Assembly: GCA_025934385.1 (NCBI GenBank)
Contig: JAICYE010000057.1
Span: 1 to 9,355, forward strand
Origin: Acidimicrobiia bacterium
GTDB lineage: Bacteria > Actinomycetota > Acidimicrobiia > IMCC26256 > BP-133
Length of the DNA: 9,355 nt
Reading direction: 5' to 3'
Part shown: positions 1-5,402 of the stretch, piece by piece
How positions within the stretch are numbered: position 1 is the stretch's first letter
Layout of the letters: each line of letters begins with the position of its first letter
The notes under the pieces: generated by a model
Database searches by the model: none
What the model was told of the DNA's origin: nothing
What the model saw: only the letters and a program-made list of their open reading frames with translations
Position numbers and translations under genes: made by a program

Positions 1-1836
1 GCGCTGCTCGCCGATCCGGGTCTGGATCCCGCGGCGGCTGGTGCCGGCTACGTTTCTCCCGAGGCCGGCGTGGCTGACGTCGCGGCCGCGCTCGACGGCG
101 CGCGGGCCATCCTGGTCGAGCGTTTCGCCGAGGACGCCGATCTCATCGGCACCCTGCGGGAGCGGATGTGGTCACGCGGGCGGTTGGAATCCCGGGTCCG
201 CGACGGCCAGCAGGATGCGGGGGCGAAGTTCGCGGACTACTTCGAGTTCTCCGAGCCGTTCACGGCCATGCCGTCGCACCGCATCCTGGCGCTGTTCCGC
301 GGCGAGAAAGAGGGTTTTCTGGATCTCTCGCCCCAACCAGGATCAACAGAGTCGGGCGATGAGGACGGCAATTACGAGCAGGCGATCGCGACCCGGTTCG
401 GGATGGCCGACCACGGCCGGCCGGCGGATCGCTGGCTGGCTGACACGGTGCGCTGGGCTTGGCGTACCCGGATCCTGCTGCATCTGGGCATCGATCTGCG
501 GATGCGGCTGCGCCAGGCCGCCGAGACCGAGGCGGTACGGGTGTTCGCCGCCAACCTGCGCGATCTGTTGCTGGCCGCGCCCGCGGGTGCCCGCCCGACG
601 ATGGGCCTGGACCCCGGCTACCGCACCGGCGTCAAGGTCGCGGTCGTCGACGCGACCGGCAAGGTGGTCGCCACCGAGACGGTGTACCCGCACGTACCCC
701 AGCGCCGCTGGGATGAGGCGCTGGCGGTGCTGTCCCGGCTGGTCCGGGAGCACGGCGTCGCGCTGGTCGCGATCGGCAACGGCACCGCCTCCCGGGAGAC
801 CGACAAGCTCGCCGCCGACCTGATCGCCCGCCACCCCGAGCTGAAGCTGACCAAGGTCATGGTCTCCGAGGCGGGCGCGTCCGTGTACAGCGCCTCGGCG
901 TTCGCGTCGCAGGAACTCCCGGACCTGGACGTGTCGTTGCGCGGCGCGGTCTCGATCGCGCGACGGCTCCAGGACCCGCTGGCCGAGCTGGTCAAGATCG
1001 ACCCGAAGTCGATCGGCGTCGGCCAGTACCAGCACGACGTGGCCGAGGGAAAGCTGTCCCGCTCCCTCGACGCCGTGGTGGAGGACTGCGTCAACGCCGT
1101 CGGCGTCGACGTCAACACGGCCTCGCCGCCGCTGCTGACCCGGGTGTCGGGGATCGGCGAGGGGCTGGCCGAGGGCATCGTCCGCCACCGGGACGAGCAC
1201 GGTCCGTTCCGGAAGCGCTCGGCCCTCCGGGAGGTGGCCCGGCTCGGGCCGAAGGCCTTCGAGCAGTGCGCCGGCTTCCTGCGGATACCCGACGGCGACG
1301 ACCCGCTCGACGCCTCGGCGGTGCATCCCGAGGCCTACCCGGTGGTCCGGCGGATCGTGGCCGCCGCCGGGCGCGACGTCCGCTCGGTGATCGGCGACAC
1401 CGCGGTGCTGCGGACGCTGCAGCCGGCCGATTTCGTCGATGACCGATTCGGCCTGCCGACGGTGACCGACATCCTCCGGGAGCTGGAGAAGCCGGGGCGC
1501 GACCCCCGCCCGGCGTTCAGGACGGCCGCCTTCGCCGAGGGGGTGGAGAAGCTCGGCGACCTGGCGCCGGGCATGGTGCTGGAGGGCGTCGTGACCAACG
1601 TCGCCGCCTTCGGGGCCTTCGTCGACGTCGGCGTCCACCAGGACGGCCTGGTCCACGTCTCGGCCATGGCCCGGCGGTTCGTGAAGGACCCCCGGGAGAT
1701 CGTGAAGCCCGGCGACGTCGTCAAGGTCAAGGTCCTCGACGTGGACGAGGCCCGCAAGCGCATCTCCCTCACGCTCCGGATCGACGACGACATTCCGCAA
1801 AAAGGCGCTCAAGTCGGACGGAGGCCGCGCCGATAA
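1..1836 (+). CDS. tex: Tex family transcription accessory protein, S1 RNA-binding (5'-truncated by window edge)
   Basis: Frame 1 is open from the first base with no start that fits the family, so about 170-190 N-terminal residues lie outside the window; 611 residues are visible and full-length Tex is about 770-800. Early segments (FAEDA, GAKFADYF, PSHRILALFRG) match the conserved Tex core. The YqgF/RNase H-like domain begins near visible residue 201 (MGLDPGYRTG). A helix-hairpin-helix region follows at about 371-430 (NTASPPLLTRVSGIGEGLAEGI). An S1 RNA-binding domain occupies about 524-597 (GAFVDVG, DGLVHVS). Tex is a cytoplasmic nucleic-acid-binding protein linked to transcription and RNA handling. 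The tail after the S1 domain is short and basic and ends in TAA. Family assignment is very secure; the exact cellular role is not. It looks like a housekeeping gene, unconnected with the catabolic locus downstream. Confidence 0.96.
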   Translation, partial: ALLADPGLDPAAAGAGYVSPEAGVADVAAALDGARAILVERFAEDADLIGTLRERMWSRGRLESRVRDGQQDAGAKFADYFEFSEPFTAMPSHRILALFRGEKEGFLDLSPQPGSTESGDEDGNYEQAIATRFGMADHGRPADRWLADTVRWAWRTRILLHLGIDLRMRLRQAAETEAVRVFAANLRDLLLAAPAGARPTMGLDPGYRTGVKVAVVDATGKVVATETVYPHVPQRRWDEALAVLSRLVREHGVALVAIGNGTASRETDKLAADLIARHPELKLTKVMVSEAGASVYSASAFASQELPDLDVSLRGAVSIARRLQDPLAELVKIDPKSIGVGQYQHDVAEGKLSRSLDAVVEDCVNAVGVDVNTASPPLLTRVSGIGEGLAEGIVRHRDEHGPFRKRSALREVARLGPKAFEQCAGFLRIPDGDDPLDASAVHPEAYPVVRRIVAAAGRDVRSVIGDTAVLRTLQPADFVDDRFGLPTVTDILRELEKPGRDPRPAFRTAAFAEGVEKLGDLAPGMVLEGVVTNVAAFGAFVDVGVHQDGLVHVSAMARRFVKDPREIVKPGDVVKVKVLDVDEARKRISLTLRIDDDIPQKGAQVGRRPRR

Positions 1837-1843
1837 CCGATGT

Positions 1844-2146
1844 GTGGGGAACTATGACGAGTTGGACACGGCCCGCCTCACCTGGGTCGTCCTCGACCGG
1901 CTGGTCCCACCCGACGACGAGTCCGCCGCCCGGGCCGCCCTCGTCGACCGGGACCCCGAACTGCGCAGCCTGGTGACCCGCGGCCGGCTGACCGAGGACG
2001 AGGCGGTCGAGATCCTCCGGGCCCGCCAGAGCCGCTACGGCTCCGGCGAACGGGCCGCCCGCCCGTTCTCCTCCTGGGCGAGACGGGCGATGGCCCTGGC
2101 CGGCGCGGCCGCCGTCGTCACCGTGCTGTCCCACCTCGCTCGCTGA
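1844..2146 (+). CDS. small hypothetical protein with C-terminal membrane anchor
   Basis: I do not recognise a family. The frame encodes 100 residues with very strong G/C third-position bias, as expected of a real gene. It starts 7 bp after the tex stop. Residues 1-75 are acidic and soluble, probably helical, with charged stretches such as PPDDESAAR and LTEDEAVEILRARQSR. Residues about 80-98 form one hydrophobic helix (ALAGAAAVVTVL) after a basic ARR, which suggests a tail-anchored or single-pass protein with its N-terminus in the cytoplasm. The GTG at 1844 is the chosen start. A GGAGG at 1820-1824 is about 19 nt upstream, too far for a standard ribosome binding site, so translation may be coupled to tex. 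An ATG at 1840 in another frame stops after five codons. The gene is likely real; its function is unknown. Confidence 0.7.
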   Translation: MGNYDELDTARLTWVVLDRLVPPDDESAARAALVDRDPELRSLVTRGRLTEDEAVEILRARQSRYGSGERAARPFSSWARRAMALAGAAAVVTVLSHLAR

Positions 2147-2246
2147 CCGGCGGCCCGGCTGCGGCGGGGTCGTGGGCAGCGAGGATCCGCAGTCCGGGAT
2201 GTGCGGCCCGTAAGGCGAGCACGTCGCGTCGGGACCGGCGCAGCCG
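2118..2246 (-). pseudogene. possible remnant: C-terminus of a metallo-beta-lactamase-fold hydrolase
   Basis: The last 42 codons of this minus-strand frame read RDVLALRAAHPGLRILAAHDP followed by a short Ala/Pro tail and TGA. The pattern 'R-x-LRAxHPxLRILxAHDP' resembles the end of MBL-fold hydrolases of the AHL-lactonase type, where the His of HDP is a late metal ligand. Nothing upstream in this frame shows the HxHxDH motif, and third-position bias is weaker than in neighbouring genes (tta, gca, cat, gga codons occur), so a truncated and decaying copy is the best reading. It overlaps the 3' end of the small plus-strand gene by 29 bp. The assignment rests on a short pattern and could be chance. 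Confidence 0.28.
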
Positions 2247-2274
2247 GCGAGCCCGTCCGACGCCGCCGTCGACG

Positions 2275-2619
2275 TCACTCGGAATCGTTCGCCGCTTCTC
2301 CTCGAGAATCGACGGTTCTGGTCCCCGCTCCGGAAGACGGGCGAGGGCGCCGGGGCTCTCGCACCCGGCTCCCACCGTCGCCACCACGACCGCCCCCAGG
2401 CCATCGTGGCGGTCCGCGCCGAACACCGGTATGCCTCCCGGGGCCGTCCCCGGGTTCGTCCCATCGGGCCCTGGAGACCGCCCATCCCGCGATGGCCAGT
2501 TCAACCGGGGCGAATACCACCCCGAACGACCGCGACCGTCGGACCGCGACGTACATGGTGGCGACAAGCATCACGGCCAAGATCAACAGAAGCCCGATCG
2601 CCTCCCCCCGTTCCAGCAT
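2275..2619 (-). CDS. doubtful small membrane protein, possibly frameshifted
   Basis: From the ATG at 2619 the product has a clear hydrophobic helix at residues about 8-27 (AIGLLLILAVMLVATMYVAV), a basic RRSR, then a second weakly hydrophobic stretch to about residue 50. Over these ~55 codons third positions are mostly G/C. Beyond that the frame becomes Arg/Gly/Pro-rich and loses the bias, while the neighbouring minus frame becomes better (reading GGIPVFGADRHDGLGAVVVA), which suggests a frameshift near 2430-2450. No ribosome binding site is evident upstream. It could be a broken gene or simply a fortuitous frame. No family is recognised. Confidence 0.3.
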   Translation of the reverse strand: MLERGEAIGLLLILAVMLVATMYVAVRRSRSFGVVFAPVELAIAGWAVSRARWDEPGDGPGRHTGVRRGPPRWPGGGRGGDGGSRVREPRRPRPSSGAGTRTVDSRGEAANDSE

Positions 2620-2770
2620 GTCCCGGAGCGTACGACACACGATCCGCGGGATCGAGAGCCATCCGCTTTGCGGGGCCCGCTCGCCGCAACCGTGCCCCGT
2701 GCCGCGCATGACCGTCTGAGAACGAGGTACGTCCCGGTCGGCGCCGTCGAGCAAGGCCTCCCGGGGTCCG

Positions 2771-2832
2771 CAAGCGCAACATGTTGCGGAAGGCGGCCGA
2801 AAGCGGGGGTCGATCGCAACCTGTTGCGCTTG
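2771..2832. repeat. 18-bp inverted repeat made of two CGCAAC-NN-GTTGCG palindromes
   Basis: CGCAACATGTTGCG at 2775-2788 is a perfect 14-bp palindrome. CGCAACCTGTTGCG at 2815-2828 has the same arms with a one-base change at the centre. Their centres are 40 bp apart, near four helical turns. With flanks, CAAGCGCAACATGTTGCG (2771-2788) is repeated in inverted orientation at 2815-2832 with 17 of 18 matches and a 26-nt spacer, so the unit could also form a long stem-loop. It lies 68 bp downstream of the acyl-CoA dehydrogenase stop on the minus strand. It could be a double operator for a dimeric regulator or a terminator/attenuator hairpin. No T-tract follows on either strand. Confidence 0.8.
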
Positions 2833-2851
2833 GCGACCCGGCCGAAGCGGG
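2794..2851. repeat. short direct repeat CGGCCGAA(A)GCGGG flanking the palindromes
   Basis: CGGCCGAAAGCGGG at 2794-2807 recurs as CGGCCGAAGCGGG at 2839-2851. Together with the palindromes at 2775 and 2815 this gives two imperfect tandem units, each a palindrome followed by the CGGCCGAA motif, offset by 40-45 bp. This suggests duplication of a roughly 40-bp regulatory or structural unit. Confidence 0.6.
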
Positions 2852-2899
2852 TCCAGACGGCCCGCCCGGAACTGCCGGATCCCGGGCGGCCGGGACGGG

Positions 2900-4048
2900 T
2901 CAGGCCAGGATCGAGCGGCCGATGATCTCCTTCATGATCTCGGTCGTGCCGCCGTAGATGCGGGTGACGCGGGCGTCGGCGTAGGCCCGGGCGATGGGGT
3001 ACTCGGTCATGAAGCCGTAGCCGCCGTGGAGCTGCACGCCGAGGTCGGTGATGCGGCCCTGGAGCTCGGTGCACCACCACTTGGCCATGGCCGCCTCCTC
3101 GGCGGAGAGCCGGCCGGCGTTGTGGGCCAGGATCGCCTTGTCGATGAAGGCCTCGGCGACGGCGATCTCGGTGGCCATCTCGGCCAGCTTGAAGCGGGTG
3201 TTCTGGAAGGCGGCCACCGGCTGGCCGAAGGCCCGGCGTTCCTTCACGTAGGCCAGCGTCCAGCCGTAGGCGGCCCGGGCGCTGGCCAGGCCGGCCACGG
3301 CGATGGACAGCCGCTCCTGGGGCAGATTGGTGACCAGGTAGCGGAAGCCCTCGCCCTCGGCGCCGAGGAGGTTGCCGGCCGGTACCCGCACGTCGGTGAA
3401 GAAGAGCTCGGCGGTGTCCTGGGAGTGGAGGCCGATCTTCTCCAGGTTTCGGCCGCGCTCGAAGCCCTCCATGTCCCGCTCGATCACCATGAGCGACATG
3501 CCCTTGTGCTTCTGCGTGGGGTCGGTCTTCACTGCCGCGATCACGAGGTCGGCGTTGATGCCGTTGGTGATGAACGTCTTGGAGCCGTTGACGACGTAGA
3601 CGTCGCCGTCCCGGACGGCGGTGGTGGTCATCGAGGCCAGGTCGGAGCCGATGCCCGGTTCGGTCATGGCGATGGCGGTGACGAGCTCGCCGGAGCAGAT
3701 GCCCGGCAGCCACCGCTGCTTCTGCTCCTCATCGGCCAGGTTGAGGAAGTACGGCAGGCAGATGTCGTTGTGGAGCGTGATCCCGAGGCCGCTGCCGCCG
3801 ATGGCCGTCTCGGCGATCTCCTCGATGATGACGGTGTTGTAGCGGAAGTCCTTGACGCCGCCGCCGCCGTACTCCTCGGGGGCCTCCATGGCCAGGAACC
3901 CGGCCGCCCCGGCCCGGGAGAAGATCGCCCGGTCCATGATCCCGGCCCGCTCGAACTCGGAGGCCCTGGGGACGATCTCCTTGTCCAGGAACCGCCGGAA
4001 GCTGTCGCGGAACATGTCGTGCTCGGACTCGAAGAGGTCGCGTTGCAT
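2900..4048 (-). CDS. acyl-CoA dehydrogenase, long-chain/isovaleryl-type
   Basis: This FAD enzyme forms the alpha-beta double bond of an acyl-CoA and passes electrons to ETF. The 382 residues match the usual family length. The N-terminal helical domain is followed by the flavin/substrate motif AMTEPGIGSD (127-136), the beta-domain, and the C-terminal helical domain with RRAFGQP (271-277), QLHGGYGF (339-346) and RIYGGTTEIMKEIIGR near the end. The MCAD catalytic Glu position reads Gly here (YGGT), while helix G carries NLPQERL with E245 where LCAD and isovaleryl-CoA dehydrogenase hold their base; the C-terminal third closely resembles LCAD. The ATG is preceded by AGGA with 8-nt spacing (complement of 4057-4060). 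It starts 5 bp after the TetR gene stop, so the two are probably co-transcribed. Substrate is not determinable; long-chain, branched or ring-cleavage acyl-CoA are all possible. Confidence 0.95.
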   Translation of the reverse strand: MQRDLFESEHDMFRDSFRRFLDKEIVPRASEFERAGIMDRAIFSRAGAAGFLAMEAPEEYGGGGVKDFRYNTVIIEEIAETAIGGSGLGITLHNDICLPYFLNLADEEQKQRWLPGICSGELVTAIAMTEPGIGSDLASMTTTAVRDGDVYVVNGSKTFITNGINADLVIAAVKTDPTQKHKGMSLMVIERDMEGFERGRNLEKIGLHSQDTAELFFTDVRVPAGNLLGAEGEGFRYLVTNLPQERLSIAVAGLASARAAYGWTLAYVKERRAFGQPVAAFQNTRFKLAEMATEIAVAEAFIDKAILAHNAGRLSAEEAAMAKWWCTELQGRITDLGVQLHGGYGFMTEYPIARAYADARVTRIYGGTTEIMKEIIGRSILA

Positions 4049-4053
4049 GGGCC

Positions 4054-4776
4054 CTATCCTGCCCCAGCGGCCCGCCGCAGCCGGGAACGGCCGGTGAGGA
4101 TGAGGTACCACGACTCGCCGGTCATCCGGCCGAGGGCGTCGATCGTCTCCGGTCGGGGCAGCTCGGCCGGCAGCCCGATCTGGACGTAGGCCAGGTGCTC
4201 CATCATCGACCCCAGCGTCTCGGCCAGCAGGTCGACGTCGACGCCGGCCTCGAGCTGGCCGGCTTCCACGAGGGCCGAGAGCCAGCGGGCCGTCCGGCCG
4301 ACGAAGCCCTGCCGGACCGACAGCCACAGCCGGGCGAACTCCGGGTTGACGGCGGCCGCCTCCCGCATGACGCGGAAGAGGTGGCGGCGGCGGGCGTAGG
4401 CCTCGAAGTAGCTGGTGTTGGCGGCGACGAGCTCGGCCAGGTCGACGCGCCGGCCGTGCTCGGGACCCCGCCCGCTGGCCCGTCGCAGCTCGGCCAGCGG
4501 CTCCTCCAGCACGGCCAGGAGGATCTCGTCCTTCCCGGGGAAGTGGCGGTAGAAGTTGCCGTGGGAGATGCCGGCCATCCGCACCATGTCGGCGATGCGG
4601 GCGGCGCTGTAGCCGTACTCGGCGAAGACGGTGCTCGCCGCCTCGACGAGGCGCTGGCGGGTCCGCGCCCCGCGGCGGGTCTTGGCGGCGGGGACGTGCG
4701 ATAGCTGCCTGAGTTGTGACTCTGCTATCGCATCCTGAGTGGATTCTCGGGGAACACCAGTCGGTTGACGAACCAT
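4054..4776 (-). CDS. TetR/AcrR family transcriptional regulator
   Basis: A one-component repressor family. The N-terminal DNA-binding domain is clear: RTRQRLVEAASTVFAEYG, then the recognition helix-turn-helix at about residues 60-79 (ARIADMVRMAGISHGNFYRH), followed by FPGKDEIL. The remaining ~150 residues form the helical ligand-binding and dimer domain, with a VNPEFARLWLSV stretch like other lipid- or CoA-responsive TetRs. ATG at 4776 is the first usable standard start (240 residues); GTG at 4794 would add six. No in-frame ATG, GTG or TTG occurs between 4776 and the conserved domain, leaving an unusual ~36-residue extension encoded by AT-richer DNA that also contains the divergent -35 box and an inverted repeat. 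The gene heads an operon with the acyl-CoA dehydrogenase and is divergent from the phosphatase-to-P450 operon, a common layout for a local autoregulated repressor. The start site is uncertain. Confidence 0.9.
   Translation of the reverse strand: MVRQPTGVPRESTQDAIAESQLRQLSHVPAAKTRRGARTRQRLVEAASTVFAEYGYSAARIADMVRMAGISHGNFYRHFPGKDEILLAVLEEPLAELRRASGRGPEHGRRVDLAELVAANTSYFEAYARRRHLFRVMREAAAVNPEFARLWLSVRQGFVGRTARWLSALVEAGQLEAGVDVDLLAETLGSMMEHLAYVQIGLPAELPRPETIDALGRMTGESWYLILTGRSRLRRAAGAG
4697..4732. repeat. perfect 9-bp inverted repeat in the divergent control region
   Basis: TGCGATAGC (4697-4705) and GCTATCGCA (4724-4732) are exact inverted copies separated by 18 nt. The element sits in the AT-richer stretch between the TetR DNA-binding domain codons and the divergent promoter, inside the N-terminal extension if TetR starts at 4776. 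It could be an operator with two half-sites about 27 bp apart, or a leader hairpin in the TetR transcript. Confidence 0.7.
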
Positions 4777-4794
4777 TTGTAGATGGTGTATCAC
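4765..4794 (+). promoter_or_regulatory. predicted promoter of the phosphatase-P450 operon
   Basis: TTGACG at 4765-4770 closely matches the actinobacterial -35 (TTGAC) and is followed after 18 bp by TATCAC at 4789-4794, a moderate -10. Transcription would begin about 7 nt beyond the -10, around 4801-4803, on or next to the GTG at 4803. A leaderless mRNA is therefore likely and would explain the missing ribosome binding site. The -10 is imperfect, consistent with a regulated promoter. Confidence 0.55.
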
Positions 4795-4798
4795 ATCT
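4781..4798. promoter_or_regulatory. operator-like palindrome over the -10 box
   Basis: AGATGGTGTATCACATCT has exact 5-bp arms (AGATG/CATCT) around an 8-bp centre, total 18 bp. It covers the proposed -10 at 4789-4794 and lies immediately upstream of both divergent start codons. Size, position and neighbouring TetR gene fit a TetR operator that would block both directions. This is inference from position and symmetry only. Confidence 0.45.
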
Positions 4799-4802
4799 GC
4801 CG

Positions 4803-5402
4803 GTGAACCTGCTGCTCATCCGCCACGGCGAGCCCGACACCGAGCACGGCCCCCGGCCCGACCCGCCGCTGTCCGCCCTCGGCCGGGCGCAGGGGGCGGC
4901 GCTGGCCGCCTGGCTGGCCGGCGAGGGGCTGGCCGCCGTGTACACCAGTCCGCTGCGGCGGGCCCGGGAGACCGCCGGTTTCCTGCCGGCGCCGGCCCTG
5001 GCCGTCGACGGCCTGACCGAGATCGGCGGCGCCGGCGAGTACGTCGCCGCCGACGTCCTGCGGCGCAACGGCGACCCCCGCTACGCCGCGCTCATCTCCG
5101 GCGACCTGGCCGTCTACGGCACCGACGTCGTCACGTTCCGGGCGGCGGTGGTCGAGGCGGTCGACGACATCGTCGACCGCCACCCCGGCGAGACCGTCGC
5201 CGTCGTCAGCCACGCCGGCGTGATCAACGCCTACCTCGGCGCCCACCTCGGCATCGAGAAGCGGCTGATCTGGTCGGCCCTCGACTACTGCGGTGTCACC
5301 CGGGTCATCGCCAACTGGGAGGGCGCCCGGACGATCTGGGCCCTCAACGAGCGGGCCCACCACTGCGGTCAACCGGCACGAGCCCTCAAGGAGATCGCAT
5401 GA
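4803..5402 (+). CDS. histidine phosphatase (phosphoglycerate mutase-like) family protein
   Basis: The 199-residue product has the family hallmarks. LIRHGEP at residues 5-11 carries the phosphorylated catalytic His8 and Arg7; SALGRAQ (24-30) follows; YTSPLRRARETA (47-58) supplies phosphate-pocket residues; and VVSHAGV (134-140) carries the second catalytic His137. Length is typical of small cytoplasmic members, which hydrolyse phosphomonoesters or phosphohistidine. The GTG at 4803 is chosen because it places the RHG motif at the usual distance from the N-terminus and coincides with the predicted transcription start. The frame is open upstream to 4716 but that segment is not family-like. The stop overlaps the next ATG by 4 bp (ATGA, 5399-5402). 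First gene of a four-gene operon. The substrate is unknown; an adjacent protein with a phosphorylatable His makes a phosphohistidine or phospho-product role worth considering. Confidence 0.92.
   Translation: MNLLLIRHGEPDTEHGPRPDPPLSALGRAQGAALAAWLAGEGLAAVYTSPLRRARETAGFLPAPALAVDGLTEIGGAGEYVAADVLRRNGDPRYAALISGDLAVYGTDVVTFRAAVVEAVDDIVDRHPGETVAVVSHAGVINAYLGAHLGIEKRLIWSALDYCGVTRVIANWEGARTIWALNERAHHCGQPARALKEIA
5388..5393 (+). promoter_or_regulatory. strong ribosome binding site AAGGAG for the PEP-utilising protein
   Basis: AAGGAG lies inside the last codons of the phosphatase gene, five bases before the ATG at 5399. It is the best Shine-Dalgarno sequence in the operon and fixes that start. It suggests that the second gene is translated at least as well as the first. 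Confidence 0.8.

Larger units (their letters stand above)
2147..2899. other. 753-bp gene-poor stretch with decayed minus-strand coding remnants and paired palindromes
   Basis: No reading frame here combines steady G/C third-position bias, a plausible start and a recognisable product. Minus-strand frames carry short stretches that look protein-like: a membrane segment near 2550-2619 and a hydrolase-like tail near 2118-2246. These stretches lie in different frames, as expected of degraded genes. The right part (2771-2851) holds two palindromes and a partly duplicated flank. Plus-strand frames in this stretch are rich in Arg, Pro, Ser and Thr and look like non-coding shadows. Confidence 0.6.

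Noticed and set aside
343..1812. 489-codon open frame on the minus strand opposite tex
   Set aside because: It is a GC-rich antisense shadow; the peptide is rich in Arg, Gly, Asp and Val with no domain, while the plus strand encodes a clear Tex.
2147..2899. tRNA, small RNA or CRISPR array in the gene-poor stretch
   Set aside because: No cloverleaf, no regularly spaced repeats beyond the two palindromes, and no clear promoter-terminator pair were found by eye.
3026..4189. 387-codon plus-strand frame opposite the acyl-CoA dehydrogenase
   Set aside because: Low-complexity Gly/Val/Asp/Leu peptide complementary to a well-supported enzyme; no family features.
4716..4802. Upstream GTG at 4716 as start of the histidine phosphatase
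   Set aside because: It adds 29 non-family residues across the promoter; GTG at 4803 places the RHG motif at residue 7 as is usual.
4049..5068. Possible N-terminal fusion extending the acyl-CoA dehydrogenase frame upstream to 5068
   Set aside because: The extension is antisense to the histidine phosphatase and out of frame with TetR; AGGA and ATG at 4048 fit the normal family start.
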